Origin: Ciborinia camelliae
Lineage: Eukaryota > Ascomycota > Leotiomycetes > Helotiales > Sclerotiniaceae
Length of the DNA: 64,000 nucleotides
NCBI GenBank assembly: GCA_025890175.1
Contig: JANPYM010000013.1
Coordinates: 1,812,270-1,876,269, forward strand
Reading direction: 5' to 3'
Part shown: positions 47,017 through 59,040 of the stretch, piece by piece
Layout: each line of letters opens with the position of its first letter
Numbering within the stretch: position 1 is the stretch's first letter
Translations under genes and position numbers: made by a program
Notes under the pieces: generated by a model
What the model was told of the DNA's origin: nothing
The model's database searches: none
The model's input: only the letters and a program-made list of their open reading frames with translations

Positions 47017-48057
47017 ATGCCTGTGGCGACCAATTTTCGGCGCTTTCGGGAACTCCCTACTGAGTTACGCCTACGAATCTGGAGGTTTGCTCTGCCGGAT
47101 CAACGCATTGTACTCTTAAAACCATGCGACATTTGGATAAAGGAAGAACAATCAAATACCAACAGAGAAAGACAGCTGCCAGACGACCATCAAGAAAACC
47201 AAGTTCCCACGTATCGTCATGTCTCAATATTCGCATCCGAACACCCCATACCAACAATGTTGTCGGCCTGTGGTGAATCCCGTATGGTGGCACTCGAGCA
47301 TTATGAGCTGCTGTTCTCCTGTTGTGATGATTTCCAGGACAGATTGGCATTCGCACGAACTTATTTCGATTGCTCTGTTGATATCCTCTATCTCAACCTT
47401 GAAACATTTGCGCACTACGCGTTGGAATATGATGGGATGTTTGAAAATGGTCTCGAAAATATGGATCCAGATCATCTTTCAAAAATTCAAAACTTAGCCA
47501 TTCGCATCCCCGATGTGGAAATCTTTGAAAGATCAGGGGTGTCATTTGTTGCCATGATTTTGAATTACTTCTCTGGATTGCACCATCTACACATTGTAAC
47601 ATGTCATTATCTCTTGGACGAGTGCAATCATCCAAATATTGAGACCTGCAATGCATTGCATTGCTTGGAGAAAGGTTTTACGGCCGAGCAACGAGCGGAT
47701 CTCATCTTCACGGAAGGCCATATCGATCTAATCCGCAATCTCCACCAATACCGCTTTAACAAGCTGCGCCCCGAGCCTCACCCTCGTATGCAATACTTTC
47801 GCGCACCTAGTGACATCAAGCAACACTTTATTGATGAAACTGAGCTAGGGGATGAATTGAGGAAATGGGAGACGGGTTATGGTTCAGGTGGCCGAGAATT
47901 ACCGACAATCGAATACCAAACAGTTATGACAAGGCAACTAGCTGCAATTGAAACGAGTGAGAGGAAGGAATATTATGCAGAGGTACTCGATGCTCAGGAA
48001 AAGGGAATACGAAAGAAACATCGCGCAATATCCCAGATCTCGCGATGGACATACTAA
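47017..48057 (+). CDS. 2EXR domain-containing protein
   Basis: Single exon, 346 residues from an ATG. The N-terminus FRRFRELPTELRLRIWRFAL matches the 2EXR motif, an F-box-like module expanded in filamentous ascomycetes. Later conserved elements are ACGESRMVALEHYEL and the aromatic strand VDILYLNLETF, followed by helices and a basic C-terminus (EKGIRKKHRAI). Its function is unknown for the family. The F-box-like start suggests protein interaction, perhaps in ubiquitin ligase complexes, but this is inference. The frame is complete, with no sign of decay. Confidence 0.85.
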   Translation: MPVATNFRRFRELPTELRLRIWRFALPDQRIVLLKPCDIWIKEEQSNTNRERQLPDDHQENQVPTYRHVSIFASEHPIPTMLSACGESRMVALEHYELLFSCCDDFQDRLAFARTYFDCSVDILYLNLETFAHYALEYDGMFENGLENMDPDHLSKIQNLAIRIPDVEIFERSGVSFVAMILNYFSGLHHLHIVTCHYLLDECNHPNIETCNALHCLEKGFTAEQRADLIFTEGHIDLIRNLHQYRFNKLRPEPHPRMQYFRAPSDIKQHFIDETELGDELRKWETGYGSGGRELPTIEYQTVMTRQLAAIETSERKEYYAEVLDAQEKGIRKKHRAISQISRWTY

Positions 48058-49182
48058 TCGGACCTCACTGTTGTTCTATCACTCGCTCGCAAGACTTTAA
48101 TCAGCCATTCGGTGCATTGGCATTTGCCTACTACTCCTTGGACGAAAGTTTCACATCGTATATTAGAGTCAGTTTGGCAGGCTTGGGGGATAATTGTTTC
48201 TGGCGGACACTGTTAGTATGCAAGAAGGCAGATGGATGGATGGATGGATGGATGGGTTTGCAGAACTCATCTATCTGTTTTGTACCAACGAAAATGAGGC
48301 AGCGAGCTGTACATCGGAGTCCCTAATGAATGCATCTCTTTGGTTCAGTTGCATCAAATTAGAAGCATACTTTCTGGGTGGTTGTTATTCATGCTGTGGT
48401 ATTTTCTTTGAGCTTTCGAGGTATCCCTATGCTCTCAACCCATTTCACATATTAGCCTCATGTCTCCGTCTGGGGCGGTTGAGTCTTTTTATTTGGGAGT
48501 CGATGATGACATTTGCTGACTTCATCTGGTCTTCTGATACGTTATAGGCTTACTTCATCACCGAGGGGAGTGGACGTTATGTCCGGGGCTTCCCAATGAG
48601 GCTATTTTTGACTAGATTCACAAGGGCGATGCAGTGCTACCAGTAATTTTCAGTATTTAGTATGATATCATAATACATTTCCTAGAGCTGTCAGGCTGAT
48701 TTGTTGTGATTTTTCTTCATTGGGTTTAATTCTCACATTCAATCTCCGTGGTGAAAAAATAGGCTAGCGTACTATTTTTCTTGCTTTCGAATCAGCCCTT
48801 CCCTCCCTTCTTTCAAGTCCTATAACTACCTTCCTGTCATCTTTAAGTCCAATGCCTGTAATGACTATGATTTTCCAATGAGATCAACGAAAGAAAATTC
48901 GAAAGCTTTGCTCGATCCCAACAGCCCTCGGGCGCGGCGGCGAAAAGGAATGAAGTTGTGCTAATAAGAAATTTTCGCTCCTTATCCTAAACAATTTCAA
49001 GTTATATCAGTGTGATAATTGATGAAGTCCTATCATGAAGAATGAATTAGATAAAGTTCATATATAGACACAGATATGAAGTGATTGGTAAATGCATACC
49101 TTCCCAGTCTATATAGCTCGAATGCTTGCTTGTGTACTTCCATCACAATACATCAATTCAAGGGCTATGCGCAATGTTAATA
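48058..49182. other. Intergenic region, no gene seen
   Basis: A short (ATGG)n tract lies at about 48233-48255. Other frames lack support. Confidence 0.4.
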
Positions 49183-51214
49183 TCACCTGGTGAGGAGATC
49201 CGATGGCCAAGTCACTGTTTTCTTGGAATTGGAACTTTTTCCTTTGGAGTTGTGGGATACAATGGCATTTCGCGAAACATTTGTCTCCATCAGATCATTC
49301 GAAGTGATCTTGGGCTCAGACTGTCCATTATGTTCTGCTGGTAAAGGTTTCGGGTCAGAAACTTTTGCTGGCCAAGGTACTGGTTTTAACATATAGTCCT
49401 TATCTGCACACGCTTTGCGATAATAATCCTTCATAGCACGGTTGAACTCTCCGGCCTGGGCACGTTGACTTGAGTCAATAAGCAGAAGTTTGTTCATGGT
49501 GAGATCTAGTAGGTCATGGATAAGCTCGGAACATCTTTCATGTCGGTGCAGTTGGTCAACCCATTGTTTGACTCCGAGTCGAATATCACCTTTCGGGGGG
49601 CGATCTGCATATTCATGTATGGTAAAAAAATAGTCATCTTCAATGTTAGTAGGCGGTGCCGTATTATTTTTGCTTCTGCATCCAGCGAATTCGTCTAGGT
49701 CATCGCTGCCATTGAGAAGCCACGTCACGAACTCAAGCCATACACAGCCACAGCTCCAGATGTCATACGCACGAGAGACCGGGTGTCGCAGCCTACATTC
49801 GGGAGGTTCATAAGTCGGAGATGAGCGTATTCCAGATGGCCGTATTCCAGATTTTGAATCTCTACCATGGAATCTCCCTAAGCCAAAATCCGCGAGTTTT
49901 AGAACACCTTGTGAATCATCTGCTTCTGGACCTTCTTTGAACCAAAGTATATTCTCGGGCTTGATATCGCCATGTCGACCAAATTTTTCTTCGCCGTCTC
50001 GTACGCTCATTTGACCATCATCTTGAAATAATATATTTGCAGCACCCTTTTCAGCACCGTTGACGTCTCGTAGAATAGTCACTTTGAAAACATGCAGGCG
50101 AAATAGTGCGTTAGCAATGCCGGCCATCTGTTGTAAAGACCACATGACTGTTGCTTTATCAAAGGTTGGCATTGGTCGGCTCTCCCAGTAACTTCTTAGG
50201 TTATACTGAGCATAAGGGAACATCAAATGAAACGCGCCGTTCTGTCGATAAGTGGCCAATAGGCGAATGAGATGCCTATGAGGCTTTTTCCCGAGAGTTG
50301 TCAGAACTTCAACTTCCTTTCTAAATTCTAATATATCCGACGAGAATAGCTTTTTCACTGCTACCAACGGTTTTTGGGCCTGAATTACGTTAGTATATGT
50401 CTTCAAATATCGGTTATAGCTGTACCTGTGAAGAGTCGCTATCCCAAAAGTTATGATGAGAGGGGTGCACATGAACAGCGAATACTTCACTGTATGCGCC
50501 TTGCTTTGGCTCCCCTATTCCATCGCTAACTTCCAAGGGAATGAAAGGCAGAACCTCTCTCTCGTCGAGTTCAAAATGTTTTCGCTCCTTGAATACGGGC
50601 GCTGTCACGCACCATTGTTTATCAGAAAATGCTTCCATATCTTCCTCATCCCAATGTTCAAGACCTTGAACGCGCCTCCCAGCTGACGTCTGCAATTCAG
50701 TATTGATTCCATCGTATTTCAAAGGTAATTCTCTGTCTGAAATCCCACGATCCAGAAGTTGGCGCACATCTGCACTCTTATCAATAAACGCCAAAGTCGC
50801 ATATATTCTTTTAGCCCTGTTGCGAGCTTTCTCGGCATACCGCTTGGCTTCGCACATTTCGATAGGACTATCGGATTTGTCGTTTGCAACTATATCGTTC
50901 GCAATTGCATCCACAGTGAGTAGTTCATCTTGGCGGCACCTGGGCACAAAGTCCCGCAATGGTTGCTTATAGGCTCGAACTCGACAACGCCATATTTGCT
51001 TATGTAGCGAAACTTGTGGTGGTTTGGGACTGGTTGCGAGTTGTTTATTTGTGGGTTTCGGAGGATAATTATCATCATTTGTGTCGCGAGAGGTTGATTG
51101 ACTGATATCTTTACCCTGAATAAACCTTCGGCTTCGTGGTAACTGCCACGGAAGACTACTTCGTTGTCTTACAGGAGATCCATCTGAACGTTGTGCCATT
51201 GTTTCTCCTGGCAT
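49183..51214 (-). CDS. Fungal serine/threonine protein kinase with long N-terminal region
   Basis: Exons 50426-51214 and 49183-50379 give 661 residues. The 46-bp intron (GTACAG donor, TACTAACG branch, TTCAG acceptor) joins DSDSSQ|AQKPLVAVKK in phase. The N-terminal 200 residues hold a helical region (AEKARNRAKRIYATLAFID) and QWCVTAPVF. The kinase domain has a glycine-rich loop (IGEPKQGAYSEVF), VAVKK, EFRKEVEVL, the catalytic loop HGDIKPENILW (HxD with Gly in place of Arg), LADFGLGRF and YEPPE. The HGD variant is usual in this kinase group, which occurs near NACHT and HET genes in ascomycetes. The C-terminus is low-complexity and basic. It is probably an active kinase; its substrate is unknown. 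Confidence 0.88.
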
Positions 51215-52387
51215 GTATTTTCTCCACTTTTTAACCTAAGTTAGCGAGCGGCGAATAAATCTACCTAGTTAGGTACCTTGCTAAAGTTTGGAAGAAGCTT
51301 AGGTACTACAGTAACACTTTGAGAATCTACCCAGAATAGTGGCGCGTTTTGATAGAGGATGTTTACTACTTCAGAAGAATGGATTGGAGCAATTTTATGG
51401 AGTAAGAAAAGTTTTTTCGAACGATGTCGCCATATCATTTTACAACAAAGCAAAAGACAGAGCCTCATAACACAATTCAGTTGTAGATAGAGCATCGAGG
51501 CTTTGGCTGACCAATACGGATGCAAAGTATCTTGGCATTGAAGAGAATCATTGGTACAATAAATTGTAAAGTTAATATGTATATTCTGGTAGCCAGGGAC
51601 CCTTGAAAATCTTACTCTGCTCGGTGTACCAAAAAGGGATGTGTTAACGAATGCCTAGTCGTAGTAACGCCTACAAAGAAGCCTCATCTCTGTTGTTGGT
51701 AGTGCTTCTCAGTGGTGACAAGCCACAATTTTGTTGCAGTATTTATTGCCCTTTTGAGCTGTATTTGAGGCTGCGTATCAGAAGTTTTCTGTTGATGGTG
51801 GTGAAGGCGTCAATTTTCAAGCCTATGAAAAAGCTAACTCGACACCGTGGAAGGCATAGGCAGGCTACCACAATACTTAGTATTTACCACCACACTACTT
51901 ACTACCACACTCCTTATCTGAACACATAGTGAAATCATCAGTAGGGGCTTTCAAATTTCATGTGGAGTGTGGTCAGCATTTGCCCTGTCATTACAGGCCA
52001 GGGCGGTCTCTGATATTCTGTTGTTGGCGATTGCTGATTATTTTTCATTTAGTTTGATTTGTCTGATGTTTTTGATTTATTACTTCGAGGACCATTCAGA
52101 ATCTTAATGAGAAGGAGATGCGGAAATGAAAATTGCCTGCTTTTTTTATGGCGATGAGCTTGCAGGGAATGAAGGAGGGGGCCAAGAGCTCAGATTGAAC
52201 ATGGTCTCAAATGATTGTGTTTTATAGTTAGATAGGTTTATTCACTAGATGTTACTTGACTAGATAATTTGGTGCCGATATCAAACCATTTGTATGAAAA
52301 GGGGGATAGCATATGTACTGCATAACTTTCTTCATGGAAACAACTGGTTGCCCACCTATTGCTCCTGAGTCGTCGCACACTTAAATA
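51215..52387. other. Intergenic region, no gene seen
   Basis: The minus-strand frame at 51265-51525 and the plus-strand frame at 51651-51929 lack recognisable features. Confidence 0.4.
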
Positions 52388-54268
52388 TCAGCCCGATTTT
52401 AGTGTATTTTCTGTTGTTGACCAAGTGCTGGCTGTGGAATCGTGCGGTGGAGATGGCATATTGATCGCGTGAGAGGTCATTCCAGTTTCGATATCTACTT
52501 CCCCACGCCTTTTTTTGAAGGCCGAGAAAGCACGTAGACTATTCGTTCTGCTGGAAATGAAAGACCGAAAGCTGTTTTGGCGGCTAGAAGTTAATGACTC
52601 GGATGCAATTGTCATTGTAGTCTTTACTTCTGTAAAATATACCCAGGCCCACCACAAAACTATGGTGAAAGCTGTCAAGGGTATTGAAATGGCTGCGAGT
52701 ATCCATGAATTTTCTGTTATTGACATATGTCCGCTATCGCTCGTCTGCACGAATTGAGTCGAGAAGAAATTCTAATTCGAATTAGTCAAAGAGAGAGAAA
52801 ATCTAACACAAAGAAAACTAACAGCAACAATTGTTGTGGGCAAGTAGACCAATGTGATTATGGTCAAGATTTTGACCGCCGCTGCATCTTTCGTGCTTCT
52901 TTCCTAGGTTGGTCTTAGCCATGTTTCCCAAAGTTAAACTCAAGTATACTTACTGTTAGATGATGCATCGATTTGTTTTCTTCGTGGCTCAAGAAATCCG
53001 AAAGCTGGAATTTATTAGGTCTCATTGTTCTCTTTCTCTGTCCGTTCAACGCACCAAAGTAACAGTGGACTGTATCCTTTCTTTCAAGTCTTTCGCACGA
53101 ACCAAATATAACTCCGCATCCTTCACATATTCATCGAACTCTCTCAATATCAAGTCATGAGAAGCCTTCTCTTCGGCCGTCATATGTTTTCCTAGCCTTT
53201 TGGAACAACCCTTGCACTGATCTCGAAGGCTAGTGACCGTGTCTAATTTGGTCGGGAGAATCATCAAAAGATCCAGCACATAATCTTCTAAGACCTTTAA
53301 TTCTTGTCTCGTATCGAAATTTATTCCGTGTTCTGATGAAGAGCCTTCTTCCGCATCATCGGTGGCGCATATTATCAAATTTGTCTGTAAAAGAGTTATC
53401 AACACTGGTTTTCTGATCTCGGGATAGTTGTCAGGTATACTTGTTCCCTTAGTCTGGCCTCTAGACTTGCTATATAGTCCGGCCATCCCGATAGACTATC
53501 TGATATAATGAGTCTATGCACATTCCACGGTGACATTTCTCGGTTGTTTGTGGCACTCTCTTCAAGGTATTTTGCAATCCTGGCCTCTGCGTCAAAGGTG
53601 GGTGAAATGATCAAAAACATTGAGCGTGCATCTTTTATCGAAGAGGGTATATTGGTATTTGCATCGGGCCTTCTTCCATGATACACTGCTGTCTGGCGGA
53701 TAGACCAAGGATTTGTACTACCTCGACCATTGAGCTCTGCCTGGCGGATGACATACATTGAATCTGTCCAAAATAAGTTATAATCCCGGAAACTTAGGGT
53801 TAGATACATGATTTAAGACTTGCCTTCTAAGCCAAAGGAATCAGACCCGTTGAGCAACCTCCTATTCACCCTGCTCCTAAACCTAGGAAAATCGAACTCA
53901 TTCTCCCTTTCTTTCAATCCAAACGCAAAGATGCACTTCCAGAACTGCTCGCAGACATCGTAAATACTAATTAGATGCTCGAGAAACGCTCTCTCTATAT
54001 TCAATCTTTCCCAGCACCTATCGTGTCGTACGATAAATATCTGGCAACTATCGGCCGCTCTCTCTAGAAGATTGATTTGCGAAATTTCGCTGACCCTTGA
54101 GGTTCTATCCAAGTCTATATGATGTGATCGATTCTTGGAGATACCGGTAGAGAGCCGGATGACTTGCAAAGAGTTTTTTTCGGCTGATTTGATGAATAGA
54201 TTGTTCGCCCTGGTTTCAATTTTCCGCTGAAGCATCATTGAGTCGTCCGACGGAAGGTATCTCGCCAT
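52388..54268 (-). CDS. CorA-like membrane protein, six exons, one GC-AG intron
   Basis: Exons 53824-54268, 53441-53763, 53055-53384, 52954-53004, 52808-52903 and 52388-52744 give 533 residues, all in phase. Intron 1 (53764-53823) has a GC donor in the consensus AG|GCAAGT. The N-terminal half contains the motif GRGSTNPWSIRQTAVYHGRR, diagnostic of fungal CorA-like transporter-domain proteins. A long helical stalk follows (EEKASHDLILREFDEYVKDA). The C-terminus has two transmembrane segments, VKILTIITLVYLPTTIVAVS and SWILAAISIPLTAFTIVLWW. The GMN selectivity motif of true magnesium channels is not visible, as is usual in this fungal group, so ion transport is not proven. The tail is Ser-rich and basic. 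Confidence 0.85.
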
Positions 54269-54777
54269 TCTGCGTATCTTGTATGGTGTATAAATCTCCT
54301 GGTCACATTAAAGCGTGGATATTTATCGAGAGGGCCCAATTTATGCGATAGATAGTTCGAGGTTACTTCGCACCGAGCGAATTAGATTAACCCCGCACGC
54401 AGCCCACAACTGCATGTGCATATGGCTGCAATGGAAACAGCAACTATTTGCCCAACTAATCTTACTTAGGCAAAGACATGTAAATTTGCCGCAAAATATT
54501 GAAATATTGAGGAGATTGACATTATGGCGTTGCTATTCAACTGCAAACCCAAATCACCTTGGGTTTAGGTATCCGAAGGCCAAAATTCTTCGCCTCGTCC
54601 TCTCTATTCCAATCTCAATATCAAATCAAGGCTTTTTCAATAGTAAAGAACATTAAAATCCCTCCCCAGAACATCTGTATGCCAGGCCACATTTATATAA
54701 TTACATATGGTCCCTAGAGAGGACCCCCACTTGACCCCAAACCCAACTTGTCGAGCTTATTCATGGCGTTTCTTACT
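54269..54777. other. Intergenic region, no gene seen
   Basis: A plus-strand frame at 54315-54656 lacks any recognisable feature. Confidence 0.4.
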
Positions 54778-55129
54778 TCAAAAATTGGGTCGTTTGTATA
54801 CTAGACAACCCCGGATTTGTTCCTGATAATCATTAGCATGATACTCCAGAATATCTTGAGCAGGTCATACCTTGGTCAAGGCGGCTGTGGCGTTATCATT
54901 GTCGGAGGAGGGATATATTTTGTAGCGATTTCTCCGCAACTATGAAGAATAAATATAAACAATCGGTCTCCCAAAAGAATTACCTAGTATCAAGTCTTAC
55001 CTCAACGCGAAAATTATTCTTTCCATCCCTTATTCCATATACTTTTTGCAACAGGTTTATTAACTTATGTTGGTCTATATAATGCCCTTCGATGATCTGT
55101 GGAGAAATACATTGCGAGGTGGACGACAT
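54778..55129 (-). CDS. Tiny hypothetical protein A, three exons (paralogue of protein B)
   Basis: Exons 55001-55129, 54871-54939 and 54778-54822 give 80 residues; none is long enough to stand out as a simple ORF. Introns are 61 bp (GTAAGA..CATAG) and 48 bp (GTATGA donor, GCTAATGA branch, TCAG acceptor), both phase 0. Core motifs are YIDQHKLINLLQKVYG, then FRVELRRNRYKIYP after the first splice, and LTKEQIRG after the second. The same pattern, with the intron at the identical place, occurs in the gene at 55409-55637. Inference: a small soluble helix-strand domain, of a kind I associate with short fungal proteins near STAND and kinase genes. The function is unknown. Confidence 0.6.
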
Positions 55130-55408
55130 AGCGATCAGAAATCTAATGAGTGCAATGAAGACTTGTAATCAGTTGAATAACAATCATAAGTTGAAATTGA
55201 GATGATATTGATCATGGTTTATGAAGCTCATTAATTAATAATTTCCCCGAGCTTTCCGTCAGAGGCCTTATCATTCCACATTTTACAGTAACACACACGG
55301 AATGCGGTGGCAGGCAGGGCGTCACTTAGCCACCATTGGCAGCTGAACCTGCACAAGAATTTATTTCTTCCTTCACCATAGAAATCAGCAGATGATTTTC
55401 GAATAAAA

Positions 55409-55637
55409 TTACGAGAGACAAACAACTGTAAGGCTCTCAGGTGCTTCCAGAAAATATCGCCCACGTCGGAGCTATATATTGATATCAGCTTGATGTCCAA
55501 AAACTCTCATAAGTTGCTCGAATAAAATAATGGCTTACTTTAACCTCGAAACTTTGTCCTGGGAAACGACCTTGCAAGAAAGCCCTGAGCTTCTCCACAT
55601 CCACGTATCTGTTTTCTATTGTTTGCTTGGCTGGCAT
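55409..55637 (-). CDS. Tiny hypothetical protein B, two exons (paralogue of protein A)
   Basis: Exons 55539-55637 and 55471-55409 give 53 residues. The 67-bp intron (GTAAGC..TATATAG) is phase 0. Core motifs are YVDVEKLRAFLQGRFPG, then FEVKLRRGRYFLEAPESLT, aligned with protein A over the whole length, including the splice position just before LRR[NG]RY. It is shorter than protein A at the C-terminus. A third exon may exist: a GTTTGT donor near 55418 and a GTGCAG acceptor near 55348 would replace the last residues with about eight others. No signal peptide or membrane segment. It lies 279 bp upstream of protein A's start on the same strand. Confidence 0.55.
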
Positions 55638-57660
55638 TTTTTCCAATTCGTGTAATGTGAGGGAGGGTACGAGTTTCAACAGCCTTCCGAAAAGTTATGT
55701 TTTCTTGAAAAAGATTCAGGGACGGAGTCTTTGCCTTTATAAAACCACGTTGAAATGAGAGCACGCAACGCAGCTCAAACGTAATAATGGTTATTTTCAA
55801 CCCCTGGAAATGAGCTGCTTACGCTTAGAATAGCTGGTCTAGCTAAATTAAGCGAATGATATAGCAGAGGATACACTTTTAAGACCTTAAGGAAATTCAC
55901 TTGTATAAAATACGGAAAATGTTCTTAGATCTGCTTGTAAAGATTTCAATAGTGAATAGTATTTATATTTAAAGTATTTTTATTATATCGAAAGTATATA
56001 CTATTTGAGATTATGCACGGGCCACTTGGGAGGAGCTTATAGCACTCAGGGGGTACTAGCGCGGAAATTTACCTATACACGCATGTCTAGATGGGTACAC
56101 ACCTCAATGTTCATATCAAATAATTCGAAGATTCCCTACTTCTTCACTCGTCTTGAAGTTGCACTGCAACCCATTTGAAATCTCAAAATATTGATTGGGA
56201 TGCAAAACGTGTACCTTGGAAGTAGAGTATATGTTCCTTGGAAGGTATGCATCTTATTGGTTTGACGAAGGCCGATTTGATGCCGTTCTTCCGATCATAT
56301 TTGGATGCTGCAATGACACGGCATGCAAGATTGCTGTTCGTGACAAATATTGAAATTTGGCATCAATCATCCGCTGTTTCTCGTTCTCGATAGATGGAGA
56401 GCCTAAAGATCCATATCTTTTCATATCTTCCGGTCTCCGGCTATTTTATGTCGACGAAAATATTGTTTTGTTGATCTTGGGCGTTGCATAATATATCATT
56501 TACCCAGCACCATCAAACTTGGCATGTGCAGTTGCATATTTAATGGTACCCGATTCTGTGTTTTTGTTACAATACGATAGTATACCGTACTGTACTGTAA
56601 CCAAAAAATTGGAGACTAAACATAGCCATAATAAAGGCCGGAAACATCGATGATGTAACATCATTATTTCTGTAAGTGATTTCGGAAGAGTAAATGGTTC
56701 CCGGTGCTTCCTGCGGGTTGTTTTGATTGTGGAGTTCTTGTTGATATAAAATAGTTCTACATACACTAGCTCGATACACAACAATAACAATAGTTCTCCA
56801 CTGTGTTTGAAGATTAGGAGAACTTGGGCATCAATACTCTCCATACTTGTTAAAACTAATTTCTTCGGGATGATATGGGCTTAAAAAATTACAGCTAATA
56901 ACCTTCGGATGAAGTTAGGCCAAGTCCCCTCTCCAAACTCGGCCCAACTCCGAAAGGCCAGGCCTCTAACTCTCACTACTCCCCCCTAATGCTCAGTCGT
57001 TTATTTGATTGAACTCCATCAAGCCACTGACAGCTGTCTCAATTTAACCTCCTTAATTCTTTGATTGATGCATTCTGCGAGTGCTTGAATACTTACCATT
57101 AGGTGGACACGGCCTCTATCCTTTAGGTATCTGCAAAAATTGGCTTATGACTTTCTCTTTTTCTCTTTTATTCAACAGTCGTTGTCGTTTAACCTCTTGA
57201 TTTATTCCGCCATTTATTGGTTCTAAAAGTCCGAAATAATTCGAGTGAACTCAAACTCGATCCTTCAGGTTCTCCCAAAGATTGGGACTCTTAATTTCCC
57301 ACTTTATCTTCCATCCAATCGCTATTGTTAGATTTCTTTGTTGATTGCCAGTTTTATAGGGTTATCCGAAGCCATATCAGAAGGGAGAAAATTCAATGAC
57401 CTTGATTTCCTGCCAATATTGATTGTTGGGGTATTTCCTTTGGGATATGACACAAGAGCATAGCAATTTCAACTTTAAAGAAGCCAGGATTGAATGAATA
57501 TCAATAACATTTTTTTAATCTAATTTTAAAATAGTGTAGCCAAGTCAAACCCCCCGAAATAGCCGCGATCTTGAGGATCTGCAACGAGAAGTTTTCGATC
57601 CAGCAAGTCATGGGATAACTTCCAAGCATCTCTCATATCAAATTGGAAACATCGGTTGTT
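55638..57660. other. Intergenic region, AT-leaning, no gene seen
   Basis: The minus-strand frame at 56500-56844 shows no family feature. The remainder is without coding pattern. Confidence 0.4.
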
Positions 57661-59040
57661 TTATCGTGGTGCGAGACCTTGTGACCAAGACCCGCAAAAC
57701 TGTTCTGGTTTTGTGTCATTGGCTTTGTCTTCAAATGATGGAAGGGTTAATACAGCCAGGTATCTTAAATGATCACCAACGTGTATTGCCATGTTCACTG
57801 CAGGCTGGCCACAAAAAGGACAATGGTTGTTGAATACATTTTCCAGAGGACATGCACTGCTTGCGGCGATATAATCCAGAAGCTCATCCTTAAACTTGTC
57901 CGAGTGCTCAGTCTGCATATGCGTTTTGAAGTCATCCTGAGAAAGAAAGACTGAGGGGCTATGGTCCCGTGCAACACAGTGCCACCTCATGGCATGCTCG
58001 GCTTGCATATGTTCGAGCCATTTCTTGGTCATTGGAAACAATTCCTCGGCGACATCTCATGGATCGAATAAACAAACGTATGGCTCAATGTCTTTCTGTA
58101 TCTGCTGTCTTGATGAATATTAGCGATTGCTTATTGGGAGAACCTATCGAAAACTTACGACCATTCTTCTGCGCTCAAGCCCACAATACACTTAAGTGTG
58201 GTGTAACAATAATGGAAAACAAAATCCTTTCCTGTTTCAACTGATTGTGGCGGTGGAGGGGTAAACTTTTGATCATCTTTTTTTCGGAGTTCTTGTCGAA
58301 GCAGATGAAATTATTGACTGATCTTTTATCCCCTCCAGTCGTTCAGGTTGAAGAACAGGACCTGTGAACTTTGTACCTGCTGCATTAACTTGTACAGCAG
58401 GCTTCCCCATTTTTCTCTCGTTGTCACTAGAAAAACTCTCCTTGGGGGTTGTTTGAGGCGGTTGTAGCTTTTGCGAGGAATTGCGGAGATTTGTATCTTG
58501 CTGCATTGCCCAAATTTCGTGTGTAGACTTCCGATACAGTATTCTCTTACGTCTCAAGACAATACTTTGGGCCAAACGCTTTCGAAATACCTCCGTGAGA
58601 GCCGGGAATTCTCTTTTGACGATTTCTGAGTAGAAGTCTATCAATCTAGGCGTAAGATCCTCCGAATCTGCATCCTCTGGATCAGCCAGAAGGGGGAAAT
58701 CTTTTGCTCCTTTATTTTCACCAGAAGAGCTAGCGGCGCGAACTGAGCTTGACAGGCGATGGAGCCAGTCGATGCTTTCTTGAATTGCGGTTTTCATTTC
58801 GTCGAAGTCTTCGAATCCATATTCCTTTGCCTCATAATCTTCCCGAGATTTTCCAAAGTCTTCATGAACTGCAATAACATGAGCAGAGATAAAGAAACAT
58901 TCATAGATGCTTACCCTGTCTAAGACAATCACAAATACTCTCAAGGAACTTGACTATCAAATCCCGGAGATTTGATTCTTCTCTGAGTTGGTACAGTGAC
59001 CAACAATAAAAAAGGGCCTGAGCGCAAAAACACACCAAAA
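57661..59040 (-). pseudogene. Broken C2H2 zinc-finger protein gene of the STAND-associated type
   Basis: Read leftwards from about 59040, the frame FYCWSLYQLREESNLRDLIV runs to a 45-bp intron (GTAAGC..TTGCAG), then a long helical exon (to 58284) with AQSIVLRRKRILYRK, typical of the N-terminal region of fungal STAND-associated zinc-finger proteins. A T7 homopolymer at 58278-58284 shifts the frame before FTPPPPQSVETG. A further section reads IEPYVCLFDP and hits a TGA at 58059-58057 exactly where the zinc finger needs cysteine. The last frame, starting within 58041 and ending at 57661, has LEHMQAEHAMRWHC, FKTHMQTEHSDKF and a distal CPFCGQPAV finger. The splice between the middle pieces is out of phase too. 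The 5' end is lost at the edge of the AT-rich block. At least two disabling lesions are visible. Confidence 0.72.

Noticed and set aside
56500..56844. 114-codon minus-strand frame with hydrophobic segments
   Set aside because: No family pattern; hydrophobicity follows AT-rich composition.
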